Shown here: positions 54,601 to 63,589 of the stretch, in pieces
Layout: the number at the start of each line of letters is the position of its first letter
How positions within the stretch are numbered: position 1 is the first letter of the stretch
NCBI GenBank assembly: GCA_965243165.1
Contig: OZ251535.1
Span: 1,860,001-1,924,000, forward strand
Length of the DNA stretch: 64,000 nt
Reading direction: 5' to 3'
Source: CATQHD01 sp965243165
Lineage (GTDB): Bacteria; Actinomycetota; Acidimicrobiia; Spongiisociales; Spongiisociaceae
The notes under the pieces: model-generated
Seen by the model: only the letters and a program-made list of their open reading frames with translations
What the model was told of the DNA's origin: nothing
Database searches by the model: none
Translations under genes and position numbers: made by a program

Positions 54601-57600
54601 GTCCACAAAAAATCATCCGCCCCCGCCGTACCCGCCTCCGGATCCCCCAACGTCACCACCAGAGCAGAACCCAACCCATTCACCGTAACCCCAGACGGAA
54701 ACCCCGCCGTAACCGACAGACCCGAACCGTCCCCGCCCTCGGTCACCGTGCTACTACTCGGCGTCAACACCACCGCCGTGTCCACCCGATCCACCATCGT
54801 CACCTCAGCCGGCTCCACCATAAAACCATCAGTCAAACCCGTCAAAGTAACATCGAACTTCTCCTTCGGTTCCGCAATCCAGTCAGCCAAGACCGACGTC
54901 CAGAACCACTGAACGTTCGATAAAGCACCCGACCCGATAGTAATATACCGGTGATTACTCTGTTGGGAATGATCGAGGCTGGTGAAATAATCACCCGTCC
55001 CATGCGTCCGGGAATTCTGCGCAGCGCCGTCCGCCGTCATGACCCGCCCCCCGATACTGCCGGAATAGGTAGAAGATTCACCGCTCAACCGCGCCGTCAC
55101 ACTCCTCCAGATAGTATTCACAGTAGCCGTCCCCTCCACAAACACCGCGTTGTTCATCTCCAACGTAATCGTCCGATCCGCGTCGGCGATCTCCAACGAA
55201 ACCGGAGCCACCACCTGATCCGTTGCCGTCCCCGTGAACCGGATCGTCTCGTCATCCTCCGTAACCGTATCCGGAACAGGCGTAACCACCACATCCGCCG
55301 TCCCCGACGTAGCCCCAACCGCGATGGTCACCGTAACCGAAGACGCATCGACCGTATAATCCCCCGGCGCACCCGCCGTGCCCCCCGCCGCGCCCACCGC
55401 AACCGCCACCTCCAAAGGATTGTCCGTCACAGCCGCGCCCACCGTAGCCGTCACCCGCACCGTCTTGGCCCCGCCGTCCTCCTCCACCTCCGACAACGCC
55501 GCCGGAGGGTCAGCCATGTCCGTCAAAGACAACACCACCTCCGAACCCGAATCCATAATAGTCAATTCCCCGGGGGTAACCGTAACCGTCTGCCCGTTCA
55601 CCTGCGTGGTTCCATGCTCCGCGAACGTAACCGTCTCCCCGCCGGCCTCCGTCACACCGTCGTCGAGCGCCGTCAACGTAAAGGTCTTCGACCCGCTCGT
55701 CAGACCCGCCGGGATCGTAACCGTCAACCGATCGTTGGCGTCCAAACCCGAAACCGTGAAATCAGTCGTCAACGTCGCCGTACCCCCGGCCACCTGCACC
55801 TCCACATCCGTATCAGAGGTCAATTCCGACGACGACCCCGCGAACTCCGCCACCACCGTCACCGACTGACCGCCCGCCTTCTCCACCACCGACCCCGGCG
55901 ACACCGACAACGTAATATCAGCATCATCATCCATCACCGTCACATGCGTATGCCGGTTCTCGAAAGTAACCGTCTGGTCGGTAGGCGACCCATCAGGCTT
56001 GGTAGACCTCAACGCCGGCATACCCACGATCCGCAGCCGCTCCCGGCCCTCCACCACCTCATCATCCACAACCGACAACCCCGTCAACACCCCCGCAGAA
56101 GACCCGGGATTGCTGGTATGCTTATCACCCGCTTCAATCGTCGCCGCAGTCAACGACGTATAAGAAAACTCGGAACTGCTCAACAAACTCTGCCCTGGAA
56201 CCTCCTCCTCCGTCACCACAGAAAACGACACCACCGTATCGGACGTCAACAGAGACCCATAATTACCCGCAACTTGCATTCCTCCACTGACATTCAAGTC
56301 CGTAGTCGACGAACCCTCGGCCACCGACGCAACAGAGCTGGAATAACCGATCTGCGCATCATCATCGATGATCAACACAGGAATATTGCCAATAGTAAAC
56401 CCATCTATCGGCTTAGCTCCAATGTAAAAAATCTCATCCGGTTCCGCGGTGTGATCTATCCAAGGGTCGAAATAATCTCTATTACCGAACCCGCCGGTTG
56501 CGTAAATACTTCCCGCAGACATATTAACATGCAAACCTGGTCTCCACCAATCATCCACTTCGGAATAAACATCAGAATTTCCGCTTATGCCCGCCCCATC
56601 ATGGGCATACTTTGCCGTCCCGCTGATACCCCGAACTCTAAGCCTCAGGTTCTGACTGTAGGTAGAAGAAGTAACCCCAGCCACCCGGCCGGTGAAGCTC
56701 GGCCTCGGGCCCAGATCGTTACAATTGCATCTTCCTGCAGGTTGGTTAATGTAAGGATCACCGTCCTCCCGCATAACATACCCACCGTCCTTGATAGTAC
56801 CGCCACCATCCGGAGTAAAAACAATCGTACGATCCGCGTCTATGATCAGCAAATCCGCCGCCTCGACCGTATACCCCGAAGCCGTGCCCGTAAACCTCCT
56901 GACGATTTCATGATCCTCGAACACCCGATCAGACAAAGTCGTAAACATCATATCATTACTCGAAGACCCACTCGTAGCACCCGCACTGATAGAAACCGTC
57001 AACGAAGCAGGAATCCCAGAAGCCGTATAATCCCCTCCCGCCCCCTCCGTCGCAGTCTCAGGATCATCATCCACCGTCACCGACACATCCACATCCGCCG
57101 GCGCCCCCGCCGGAACCGAAGCAACCAACCGCACCGTCTGCTCCCTGTCGTCCTCCCCCAAACCCTCAACAACAGCCGGCGGATCCCCCGCATCCGTGAA
57201 ACCGAGCGTCACCACCGGATCATGAATCGTCAACTCCGCCGCCGTAACCGTAAACCCCGACAACACCCCCGACACCTCCACCTTCTCTCCCCCAGCCTCC
57301 GCAACCCCATCCGCCCGAGCCCGCAAATCGAAACTGGCCGAACCCGACACCGACCCCGCCGCAATCGACACCGTAAACGAATCACCCGTCTGATCCGTCC
57401 AAAAATCCCCCGACGGCGGCGGACCCTCCGCACCCGCCGTCGCTCCATCCGCCCCGCCGCCCCCCGCCACCGACACCACCACATCCGAAGACGAACCCAA
57501 ATCCGACTCCGTCGCCCCCGTAAACGCCGCCGTAACCGTCACCGTCTGATCCGCCGCCCACTCCAACACCGCCGACTTGTCTAAAGACAACGTAATATCA

Positions 57601-59549
57601 TCATCATCATCCTCGATATTCAAACTCGCATCAGTAATATCAACGGAACCCGCAGACAAAGAACCAGAAAACACAACCGTCTCATCACCCTCCACCCGCG
57701 TGTCGTCCACCGGAGTCACCGTCAACACCGGCGAATACCCCACCGTTTCCCCCCCAAGAATCGTCACCGTCGCCGACGAAGAGTCAATCGCATAATCCCC
57801 AGCCGATGCTGTACCAGCCGCCGCCGACACCGACACCGACACATCCACCGACGTCGCCGCAGCCGACGTCGCCACCACCCGCACCGACTGGGCGCCGCCC
57901 TCCTCCGACACCCCCGTCAAAGCCGACGGCGTACTCTCCCCGTCGTCGAACGACAACGCAATCGAAAAATCATTCTCCAAGATATTCAAACTCACATCAG
58001 CAATCGCCTCGTAAATTGTCGCGGTAGTAGTCGCCGAAAACACAATCGTCTCATCCCCCTCCACCAGCGTGTCATCCACCGGCGTCACCGTCAACACCGA
58101 CGAATAACCCACCGTCTGTCCGCTCGCGATCGTCACCGTCGCCGACGAAGCCGAAATCGCATAATCCGTCGTATCCGTCGCCGTACCCGCCGCGATCGAC
58201 ACCGTCACATCCACATTCGCCGAAGCCGCCCCCAAAGAAGTCGCCACCACCCGCACCGACTGACCACTGCCCCCCTCCGACACCCCCGTCAAAGCCGACG
58301 GCGTACTCTCCCCGTCATCGAACGACAACATAATCACATTGTCATCATCCACGATATTCAAACTCACATCAGCAATCGCTGCGTAACCCGCCGCGGTCGC
58401 AGCAGCCGAAAACACAATCGTCTCATCCCCCTCCGCCAACGCATCATCCACCGGCGTCACCGTCAACACCGACGAATAACCCACCGTCTGTCCGCTCGCG
58501 ATCGTCACCGTCGCCGACGTCGCCGAAACCGCAAAGTCCGTAACATCCGTCGCCGTACCCGCCGCGATCGACACCGTCACATCCACATTCGCCGAAGCCG
58601 CCGCCGAAGCCGTCGCCACCACCCGCACCGACTGACCGCCGCCCTCCTCCGACACCCCCGTCACCGCCGACGGCGTCGGCTCCCCGTCATCGAACGACAA
58701 CGTAATCACATCAGCATCCTCGATATTCAAACTCACACTCTCGATCGCCTCGTAAGCCGACGCGGTCGTAGTCGCCGAAAACACAATCGTCTCGTCCCCC
58801 TCCACCACCGCATCATCCACCGGCGTAACCGTCAACACCGGCGAATGCCCCACCGTATCCCCCGCCGCGATCGTCACCGTCGCCGACGTCGCGGAAATCG
58901 CATAATCCGTCGTCGCCGTCGCGGTGCCGGCCGCCGCCGTCACATTCACCGTCACCGCCGTCGGCTGCGCCGACGAAGCCGTCGCCACCACCCGCACCGA
59001 CTGACCGCCGCCCTCCTCCGCCACCCCCGTCACCGCCGACGGCGTCGCTTGCCCGTCATCTAACGACAACGTAATCACATTGTCATCATCCTCGATGTTC
59101 AAATTCACATCAGCAATCGCGGCGTAACCCGTCGCGGTCGTAGTCGCCGAAAACACAATCGTCTCGTCCCCCTCCGCCAACGCGTCATTGCTCGGCGTCA
59201 CCGTCAACACCAACGAATAGCCCACCGTCTGTCCGCTGGCGATCGTCACCGTCGCCGGCGTAGCCGAAATCGCATAATCCGAGGTCGCGGTCGCCGTACC
59301 CGCCGCGATCGTCACATTCACCGTCACCTCCGCCGACGTCGCCGCCGAAGCCGTCGCCACCACCCGCACCCTCTGAGCGCCGCCATCCTCCGCCACCCCC
59401 GTCAACGCCGTCGGCGGCGACTCTCCGTCATCGAACGACAACGTAATCGTCGCCGACTGACCCACCACTCCCACCTGACCAACCGGCAGCACCCCCAACA
59501 CCAAACCAACCGCCAACCCCAAACCCAACCAACGCCGCGGCCTCAACAC
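51642..59549 (-). CDS. Giant Calx-beta repeat surface protein with SLH-like C-terminus
   Basis: 2635 residues from GTG; signal peptide MLRPRRWLGLGLAVGLVLG. About 18 Calx-beta-type modules follow, each starting with a TLSFDDG-like or VLSVSPG-like strand and carrying acidic EGDETI or EDDD turns expected to bind Ca2+. The first five (~123 aa each) are nearly identical; later ones are diverged. Residues ~2360-2430 are a Pro/Gly linker with long Gly and Pro runs. The last ~200 residues hold three SLH-like repeats (ITRRQMSAFLHRAV, VTRADMAIMMIG, VTRAQMASFFVRAV) for cell-wall attachment. Probably an extracellular adhesin. A G12 tract lies 3 nt before the start codon on the coding strand. Confidence 0.9.
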   Translation of the reverse strand: MLRPRRWLGLGLAVGLVLGVLPVGQVGVVGQSATITLSFDDGESPPTALTGVAEDGGAQRVRVVATASAATSAEVTVNVTIAAGTATATSDYAISATPATVTIASGQTVGYSLVLTVTPSNDALAEGDETIVFSATTTATGYAAIADVNLNIEDDDNVITLSLDDGQATPSAVTGVAEEGGGQSVRVVATASSAQPTAVTVNVTAAAGTATATTDYAISATSATVTIAAGDTVGHSPVLTVTPVDDAVVEGDETIVFSATTTASAYEAIESVSLNIEDADVITLSFDDGEPTPSAVTGVSEEGGGQSVRVVATASAAASANVDVTVSIAAGTATDVTDFAVSATSATVTIASGQTVGYSSVLTVTPVDDALAEGDETIVFSAAATAAGYAAIADVSLNIVDDDNVIMLSFDDGESTPSALTGVSEGGSGQSVRVVATSLGAASANVDVTVSIAAGTATDTTDYAISASSATVTIASGQTVGYSSVLTVTPVDDTLVEGDETIVFSATTTATIYEAIADVSLNILENDFSIALSFDDGESTPSALTGVSEEGGAQSVRVVATSAAATSVDVSVSVSAAAGTASAGDYAIDSSSATVTILGGETVGYSPVLTVTPVDDTRVEGDETVVFSGSLSAGSVDITDASLNIEDDDDDITLSLDKSAVLEWAADQTVTVTAAFTGATESDLGSSSDVVVSVAGGGGADGATAGAEGPPPSGDFWTDQTGDSFTVSIAAGSVSGSASFDLRARADGVAEAGGEKVEVSGVLSGFTVTAAELTIHDPVVTLGFTDAGDPPAVVEGLGEDDREQTVRLVASVPAGAPADVDVSVTVDDDPETATEGAGGDYTASGIPASLTVSISAGATSGSSSNDMMFTTLSDRVFEDHEIVRRFTGTASGYTVEAADLLIIDADRTIVFTPDGGGTIKDGGYVMREDGDPYINQPAGRCNCNDLGPRPSFTGRVAGVTSSTYSQNLRLRVRGISGTAKYAHDGAGISGNSDVYSEVDDWWRPGLHVNMSAGSIYATGGFGNRDYFDPWIDHTAEPDEIFYIGAKPIDGFTIGNIPVLIIDDDAQIGYSSSVASVAEGSSTTDLNVSGGMQVAGNYGSLLTSDTVVSFSVVTEEEVPGQSLLSSSEFSYTSLTAATIEAGDKHTSNPGSSAGVLTGLSVVDDEVVEGRERLRIVGMPALRSTKPDGSPTDQTVTFENRHTHVTVMDDDADITLSVSPGSVVEKAGGQSVTVVAEFAGSSSELTSDTDVEVQVAGGTATLTTDFTVSGLDANDRLTVTIPAGLTSGSKTFTLTALDDGVTEAGGETVTFAEHGTTQVNGQTVTVTPGELTIMDSGSEVVLSLTDMADPPAALSEVEEDGGAKTVRVTATVGAAVTDNPLEVAVAVGAAGGTAGAPGDYTVDASSVTVTIAVGATSGTADVVVTPVPDTVTEDDETIRFTGTATDQVVAPVSLEIADADRTITLEMNNAVFVEGTATVNTIWRSVTARLSGESSTYSGSIGGRVMTADGAAQNSRTHGTGDYFTSLDHSQQSNHRYITIGSGALSNVQWFWTSVLADWIAEPKEKFDVTLTGLTDGFMVEPAEVTMVDRVDTAVVLTPSSSTVTEGGDGSGLSVTAGFPSGVTVNGLGSALVVTLGDPEAGTAGADDFLWTPPDPADTLTIATGQTASPGGDAVALGGLSITDDEVVEEPETLQLIGSYTLDGESREAKRTLTILDNDANVVLSVSPGTVVEGSTGEVRITARFTGSSSALTSDTTVTVTIGSGDGTGAATLTTDFTTDATGNQVSVVIPAGSLSGSATVNVTAVSGDSTEGVETANLTGSGTIGSQTLMVTGTTLNIADANRGIVLTVDDVDTETSGTQTSLGEEDTGTKTVQVSAALPSGVTAPSGGVVVGLNVVGGTAVRDDDGSFGVGEDFRVSYPSSQSPAPPAGHGLAVAIPANGSSASATFTVVLNNDDIVEGSAAETVVIEGAKVDIGGTEYEVVSTSFGITDSSDDTVTTIGLTLLDTDGEDLTEVGEPTPPDGSPGSAPFIRNTVRVRVKAALAGDKVLPRSVTVPLLVGISGREPWVGYDFSPVTSLAVVIPAHEDEGTVDFDLELRDDGHAEGPEELTIHGGTLGAALTGLGFTTVESDSVTIVDNDMILGLLDADGDPLTSVLEGSNPQLQVQLSYSGTSTLTTPRVVRVTVEGGTASGSDYRIASAPGDVWVPLRQNSAAEAFGLNTVDDNAFEGDETLRVSAASEGFDIAPVELIIQDNEIRLSLNQTSVREDAGRITRTVTAQASSAPPEDLVVNITVGGGRSSGNGYTSLSPARFPITIPAGEQSGSRSFSLTLVDDATPGNTKTVSVTGSASGFDISSARLTITDDGDTAAPPPAPAPPPAPPPPSGGGGGGGGGAPPPSGGGGAPPPSGGGGGGGGGGGAPPPAGGGAQPPAQPPAPACVGRFCDDDGNVHQDNIERIAVWRITLGCDAQDATKYCPDAEITRRQMSAFLHRAVSQRWTIQAPEGIEITDVEADEWFRPFAEWVVSVGAFSAPGGVFNPGGVVTRADMAIMMIGAFPHLDAVPTETSRFGDVEGLSSEVLAALEGMYQTGVTRGCSAEPLNYCPNQPVTRAQMASFFVRAVNLAPADTQPAPAAAGT
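57577..59470 (-). repeat. 371-bp tandem repeats encoding Calx-beta modules
   Basis: Five near-identical units with period about 371 bp; the block (A)TCGAACGACAACGTAATC recurs near 59430, 59060, 58690, 58320 and 57946. Similarity at DNA level shows recent duplication or gene conversion; copy number may vary between strains and may be mis-assembled from short reads. Confidence 0.88.
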
Positions 59550-59552
59550 CTG

Positions 59553-59564
59553 CCCCCCCCCCCC
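59553..59564. promoter_or_regulatory. C12/G12 homopolymer at the ribosome-binding position of the giant gene
   Basis: Twelve C on the plus strand, i.e. twelve G in the coding strand, end 3 nt before the GTG start of the 2635-aa protein (order: G12, CA, G, GTG). No ordinary GGAGG is present, so the G-run occupies the ribosome-binding site. Length changes by slipped-strand mispairing would alter spacing and possibly expression. Confidence 0.6.
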
Positions 59565-59687
59565 GCAACAACGACCAACCCAGCATCAGGCCACCTCCTC
59601 CATCAAGCCGGCCCCTCACCCGAGGGGCAGAACGGTCACAGCAACATATTACCCTCCCTCCCCGGAAAATCAAGCACAACCCCGAAG

Positions 59688-59701
59688 CCCCCCCCCCCCC
59701 C
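59688..59701. repeat. C14 homopolymer
   Basis: Fourteen C in the 444-bp gap (59550-59993) between the giant surface gene and amt1, 138 bp before the giant gene start. It may lie in that gene's promoter or leader. The rest of the gap shows no gene; a TAGAAT at 59863 could be an amt1 -10 box, without a convincing -35. Confidence 0.6.
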
Positions 59702-59993
59702 GTGAATCCGACGAGCCCGGTCGCCTTGCGGATACAATCCCAGGTCAGAGTGTCTGCCTGCCCTTTGTGAATCATCGGGGTCGAGGCGCCGACAGGCAGC
59801 CGCCGGGGGCCGGACGCCGAAGCGAACGGCCCGCATCGCCTGTTTCGGAGGAAGGGACCTGCTAGAATCGGTTCGGAGGGAGGCCTCGGGTCTACGGACG
59901 GCGGGCGCGGCGCGGGCCCCGGTGATCAGCGGAGCTGACGGTCTGTGTGGACCGGGGTTAATCGAGTCCGCAGCATCGATGCTGGGAGGGAAG

Positions 59994-61214
59994 ATGTTGG
60001 ATACCGGCGCGACTGCCTGGATGCTGGCGGCGGCGGCTCTGGTGCTGTTCATGACCCTGCCGGGCCTGGCCATGTACTACTCCGGTCTGGTGCGCGCCCG
60101 ATCGGCGCTGTCCATGGTCATGCAATGCTTCTCGGTGGCCGCACTGGTCAGCGCCCTGTGGATGATCTTCGGCTACACGCTCTCATTCAGCGACAGCTGG
60201 GCCGGTCTCGTCGGCGGCTTGAGGTCGATCATCTTCGACGAGCTTCACCTCGAACCCCTCCACGGATTCATTCCCGAATCCCTCTTCGCCGTCTTCCAGA
60301 TGGGCGTCGCCGTGTTCGCCGCTTCTCTCATGGTCGGCGCCTACGCGGAACGGATGAAGTTCTCTTCGATGCTGTTCTTCAGCGGCGCCTGGCTGCTCCT
60401 GGTATACGCTCCGCTCACCCACTGGATCATGGACGAAGGCGGCTGGCTCAACTCCCTCGGCCTCATGGACCACGCGGGGGGTCTGCCGGTGCTGGTGAGC
60501 GCCGGAGTGTCGGCCTTGGCGGCGGCCCGCCTGGCGGGGCCGAGGAAGGCCTTCCCCGGCGAGGTGCTTCCCCCGCACAACCCGGGGCTGGCCGCGGCCG
60601 GGGCCGGGATCATGTGGGTGGGATGGCTGGGCTACGTCGGCGGCGCCCACCTGGCGGCCGACAGCCGGTCGGCGATGACCATTCTCGTTACTCATATCGC
60701 CGCATCCGCCGCCGTCGTAACCTGGTCGTATCTCGAGTGGAGGCAAGACCGCAAGTTCTCGCTGGCCGGCGCGGTAACAGGCGTGTTGGCCGGCTTGGCC
60801 GCCGCCACCCCGGCCGCCGGTTTCACGGGGCCGCTGGGCGGACTGGCGGCGGGGGCGGCCGCAGCGGTGCTGTGCTTCTACATGGTGGACATAGCCAAGA
60901 CCAAATGGGGGATCGACGATTCCCTGTCCGTTTTCGCGGTGTTCGGCATGGGATCGGCGCTCGGGGTGATCCTGGCGCCGCTGATGAGCTTCGAAGCGAT
61001 AGGGGGCTCGGGCCTGACGGCCCGCAACTTCGGCGTCCAGTACGGCGTCCAGCTGCTCGGCGTCTTGGTGACGGCCGCCTGGGCGGCGGGTTTGTCGTAC
61101 CTCATCGCCAAAGGCGTTGCCCGGCTCACCGGGGGCATCAGGGTCGACCCTGAAGACGAAACCGTCGGCTTGGACATCGCAGCCCACGGAGAACGCGCCT
61201 ACGACTACATGTAG
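59994..61214 (+). CDS. Ammonium-transporter paralogue Amt1, pore histidines replaced
   Basis: 406 residues from MLDTGATAWMLAAA, with GGGAGGGA before the ATG; an upstream in-frame ATG at 59922 is less likely. The Amt fold is complete (LPGLAMYYSGLVRARSAL, FQMGVAVFAASLMVGAYAERMKF, GLMDHAGG, GLDIAAHGERAYDYM). Both pore histidines are gone: residue 167 is Leu (GGLPVLVSAG) and residue 317 is Phe (FAVFGMGSALG), where Amt2 has His at both positions. The acidic DHAGG site is kept. Loss of both residues should change ammonium conduction, so a sensor or altered-substrate role is inferred. No glnK gene is adjacent. Confidence 0.9.
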   Translation: MLDTGATAWMLAAAALVLFMTLPGLAMYYSGLVRARSALSMVMQCFSVAALVSALWMIFGYTLSFSDSWAGLVGGLRSIIFDELHLEPLHGFIPESLFAVFQMGVAVFAASLMVGAYAERMKFSSMLFFSGAWLLLVYAPLTHWIMDEGGWLNSLGLMDHAGGLPVLVSAGVSALAAARLAGPRKAFPGEVLPPHNPGLAAAGAGIMWVGWLGYVGGAHLAADSRSAMTILVTHIAASAAVVTWSYLEWRQDRKFSLAGAVTGVLAGLAAATPAAGFTGPLGGLAAGAAAAVLCFYMVDIAKTKWGIDDSLSVFAVFGMGSALGVILAPLMSFEAIGGSGLTARNFGVQYGVQLLGVLVTAAWAAGLSYLIAKGVARLTGGIRVDPEDETVGLDIAAHGERAYDYM

Positions 61215-61349
61215 GCCGCAGAAGTCTATTCGAACATGGGGCGCGCCGGCCGGGCCTTCAGCGCCCGCAAACCCGAAAGGAACAGCGAAGAGCCCGTTCT
61301 GAACAGCAGCCGCAGGAAAAGCCCGGCAACCGATGAACGAGGAGGATGA

Positions 61350-62570
61350 ATGTTGGACACCGGCTCAACAGCTCTGTTGATGGCCGCCGCGGCTCTGGTC
61401 CTGTTCATGACCGTACCGGGCCTGGCGATGTTCTACTCCGGCAAAATCCGGGCCAAGTCGGCGCTGTCGGTGGTCATGCAATGCGTCTCGGTGGCCGCCC
61501 TGGCCGGCATGCTGTGGATGATCATCGGCTACACCCTGGCCTTCGACGGCAGCCGGGCCGGAATCATCGGCGGGATGGGCGCGGTCATATTCGACGGCTT
61601 GCACCTCGAACCCATGCACGGAGACGTCCCCGAATCCATCTTCGCCCTCTTCCAGATGGCTGTCGCCGTGTTCGCCGCCGCCCTCATCGTCGGCGCCTAC
61701 GTCGAACGGATCAAGTTCTCGGCGATGCTCATCTTCAGCGGCGCCTGGATCATCCTGGTCTACACCCCCCTGACCCACTGGATCATGAACGAAGGCGGAT
61801 GGCTCAACTCCCTCGGCGTCATGGACCACGCCGGAGGGATCACCGTCCATGTGAGCGCCGGGGTATCGGCCCTGGTCGCAGCCGCCATGATCGGATCCCG
61901 TAAGGGGTTCCCCGGGAAGGTCCTGCCCGCCCACAACCCCGGCCTGTCGGCGGCGGGGGCCGCGATCATGTGGGTGGGTTGGCTCGCCTACAGCGGAGGC
62001 TTCCACCTCGCGGCGGGCAGCCGCACCGCCATGACCATCCTGGTCACCCACATAGCGGCCTCGGCGGGCGCGGTGATGTGGTCGTACCTCGAATGGCGCA
62101 GCACCCGCAAGTTCTCACTGGAAGGAACCGCCACCGGCGCCGTCGTCGGCTTGGTCGCGGCAACCCCCGCCGCCGGCTTCATCGGCCCGGTCAGCGGCAT
62201 GGCCGCAGGCGTCCTGGGGGCAGTGGTCTGCTTCAGGATGGTCTGGGTGGTCAGGGACAGATGGAAGATCGACGACACCTTGGGGGTGTTCGCGATTCAC
62301 GGCGTCGGAGGGGCGCTCGGCGCCCTGCTGCTTCCGTTCCTGGCCGTCAGCGGGAGAGGAGGCATGGGGATCGAAGCCAGCCACAACGGAGTCCAATTCG
62401 GTCTGCAGCAGCTCGGCATCCTGGTGGCCGCGGCCTGGGCGGCCGGCTTCACCTACCTCATCATCAAGGCAACCGCCCGGCTCACGCACGGTATGCGGGC
62501 GGACGACGAAGACGAAACCGTCGGCCTCGACATAGCAACCCACGGAGAGCGCGCCTACGACTACATGTGA
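61350..62570 (+). CDS. amt: Ammonium transporter Amt2
   Basis: 406 residues, the same length as Amt1 and colinear with it; GAGGAGGA precedes the ATG. Twin pore histidines are present at residue 167 (GGITVHVSAGVSAL) and 317 (FAIHGVGGALGALLLP), with VMDHAGG, FQMAVAVFAAALIVGAYVERIKF and the C-terminal GLDIATHGERAYDYM that binds PII in other Amts. Takes up ammonium in the membrane, probably as a trimer; mixed trimers with Amt1 are possible. The 135-bp spacer from Amt1 contains no gene. Confidence 0.95.
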   Translation: MLDTGSTALLMAAAALVLFMTVPGLAMFYSGKIRAKSALSVVMQCVSVAALAGMLWMIIGYTLAFDGSRAGIIGGMGAVIFDGLHLEPMHGDVPESIFALFQMAVAVFAAALIVGAYVERIKFSAMLIFSGAWIILVYTPLTHWIMNEGGWLNSLGVMDHAGGITVHVSAGVSALVAAAMIGSRKGFPGKVLPAHNPGLSAAGAAIMWVGWLAYSGGFHLAAGSRTAMTILVTHIAASAGAVMWSYLEWRSTRKFSLEGTATGAVVGLVAATPAAGFIGPVSGMAAGVLGAVVCFRMVWVVRDRWKIDDTLGVFAIHGVGGALGALLLPFLAVSGRGGMGIEASHNGVQFGLQQLGILVAAAWAAGFTYLIIKATARLTHGMRADDEDETVGLDIATHGERAYDYM

Positions 62571-62605
62571 GGCGGAAGAGGGTTCACGTTCGCGGCGGCG
62601 GCACT

Positions 62606-62618
62606 CCCCCCCCCCCCC
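62606..62618. repeat. C13 homopolymer between amt2 and aat
   Basis: Thirteen C in the 50-bp convergent gap between the amt2 stop and the aat stop. With C12 and C14 near the giant gene this makes three long C-runs within 3.1 kb; no run of this length was noticed elsewhere in the window. Confidence 0.6.
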
Positions 62619-62620
62619 GG

Positions 62621-63292
62621 TCAGGCCGGGAAGGGCCCCGGCGACTCCACGGCGGCGGCCAGCAGGCGCAGGTACTCGCGGCGGGGAATCTCCACCGCTC
62701 CGAGCGTCTCTAAATGCGGGGTGGCCCACTGCACGTCGAAGAGGGCGTTCGGATACGGCGCCAGCATCTCGACCACCCGCGCCACCGCCGTCTTGGAGGC
62801 GTCGCGGGAACGGTGGAACATCGACTCGCCGGCGAAGAAGGCGCCGACGGCCACCCCGTACAGGCCGCCCGCCAACCGGCCTTCCCCGTCCCAGACCTCT
62901 ATCGAGTGGGCGCCGCCCAGCTCATGGAGGCGGGTGTAGGCGTCGGCGATCTCGGGTGTGATCCAGCCGTGGGGCCGGGACGGGTCGGCGCATCCTTCCA
63001 CCACTTCCCGAAAGCACCGGTCCACCGTGGTCCGGTACCGGCGGATGGACCGGCGCAACGACCGCGACGGGGCGAACCGGTCGGGCGGAATCACCCCCCT
63101 GGGGTCGGGCGACCACCACACCATCGGCGGCTTCTCGTCCACCGGCATCGGGAAGACGCCCGCCCGGTAGGCGGCCAAGAGCGTGCCGGGGCGGAGGTCC
63201 CCGCCCACCGCAACCACCCCCTCCGGCGCAGGGGCGGCCCCGAACTGCAGCCGCCGCCGGAGCGGAGGGCCGGCGCCCGGCGTCGGAATCAT
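62621..63292 (-). CDS. aat: Leucyl/phenylalanyl-tRNA-protein transferase
   Basis: About 223 residues from ATG (a GTG one codon earlier is also possible). LAAYRAGVFPMPVDEKPPMVWWSPDPRGVIPPD is the family signature; HGWITPEIADAYTRLHELGGAHSIEVWD, GGLYGVAVGAFFAGESMFHRSRDASKTA and LFDVQWATPHLETLGAVEIPRREYL follow. It attaches Leu/Phe to N-terminal Arg/Lys of proteins for ClpS/ClpAP degradation. Convergent with amt2. Confidence 0.97.
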   Translation of the reverse strand: MIPTPGAGPPLRRRLQFGAAPAPEGVVAVGGDLRPGTLLAAYRAGVFPMPVDEKPPMVWWSPDPRGVIPPDRFAPSRSLRRSIRRYRTTVDRCFREVVEGCADPSRPHGWITPEIADAYTRLHELGGAHSIEVWDGEGRLAGGLYGVAVGAFFAGESMFHRSRDASKTAVARVVEMLAPYPNALFDVQWATPHLETLGAVEIPRREYLRLLAAAVESPGPFPA

Positions 63293-63589
63293 CACTCACG
63301 CCCTTCCGGGGTCGACTGCCCGCACCCGCCTGTCACCGCACCCATGGTAGGCGGCCGCCCCGCACCGGGATGAAGAACCCGATCATTCAGAGCGGGGCGG
63401 GCACTGAAACAAGCGTCCGCACCGTCCTCCCCAACCGGGGATGGGAAGACACCGCCTGACTCCCAACCGAGACAACTCCCCGAATACCCAGCGGCAGTGG
63501 TTCTCACCCTCTCGACCCCCGCCCCCGGTCAGCCGTTACATGCTCAGACACACAACAAGAACCGCATACCGGATTTTCGCGCTCTCCGC

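Noticed and set aside
54951..57584. 877-codon Arg-rich plus-strand frame inside the giant gene
   Set aside because: It is the antisense of repetitive Calx-beta coding sequence; composition is Arg/His-biased with no domain.
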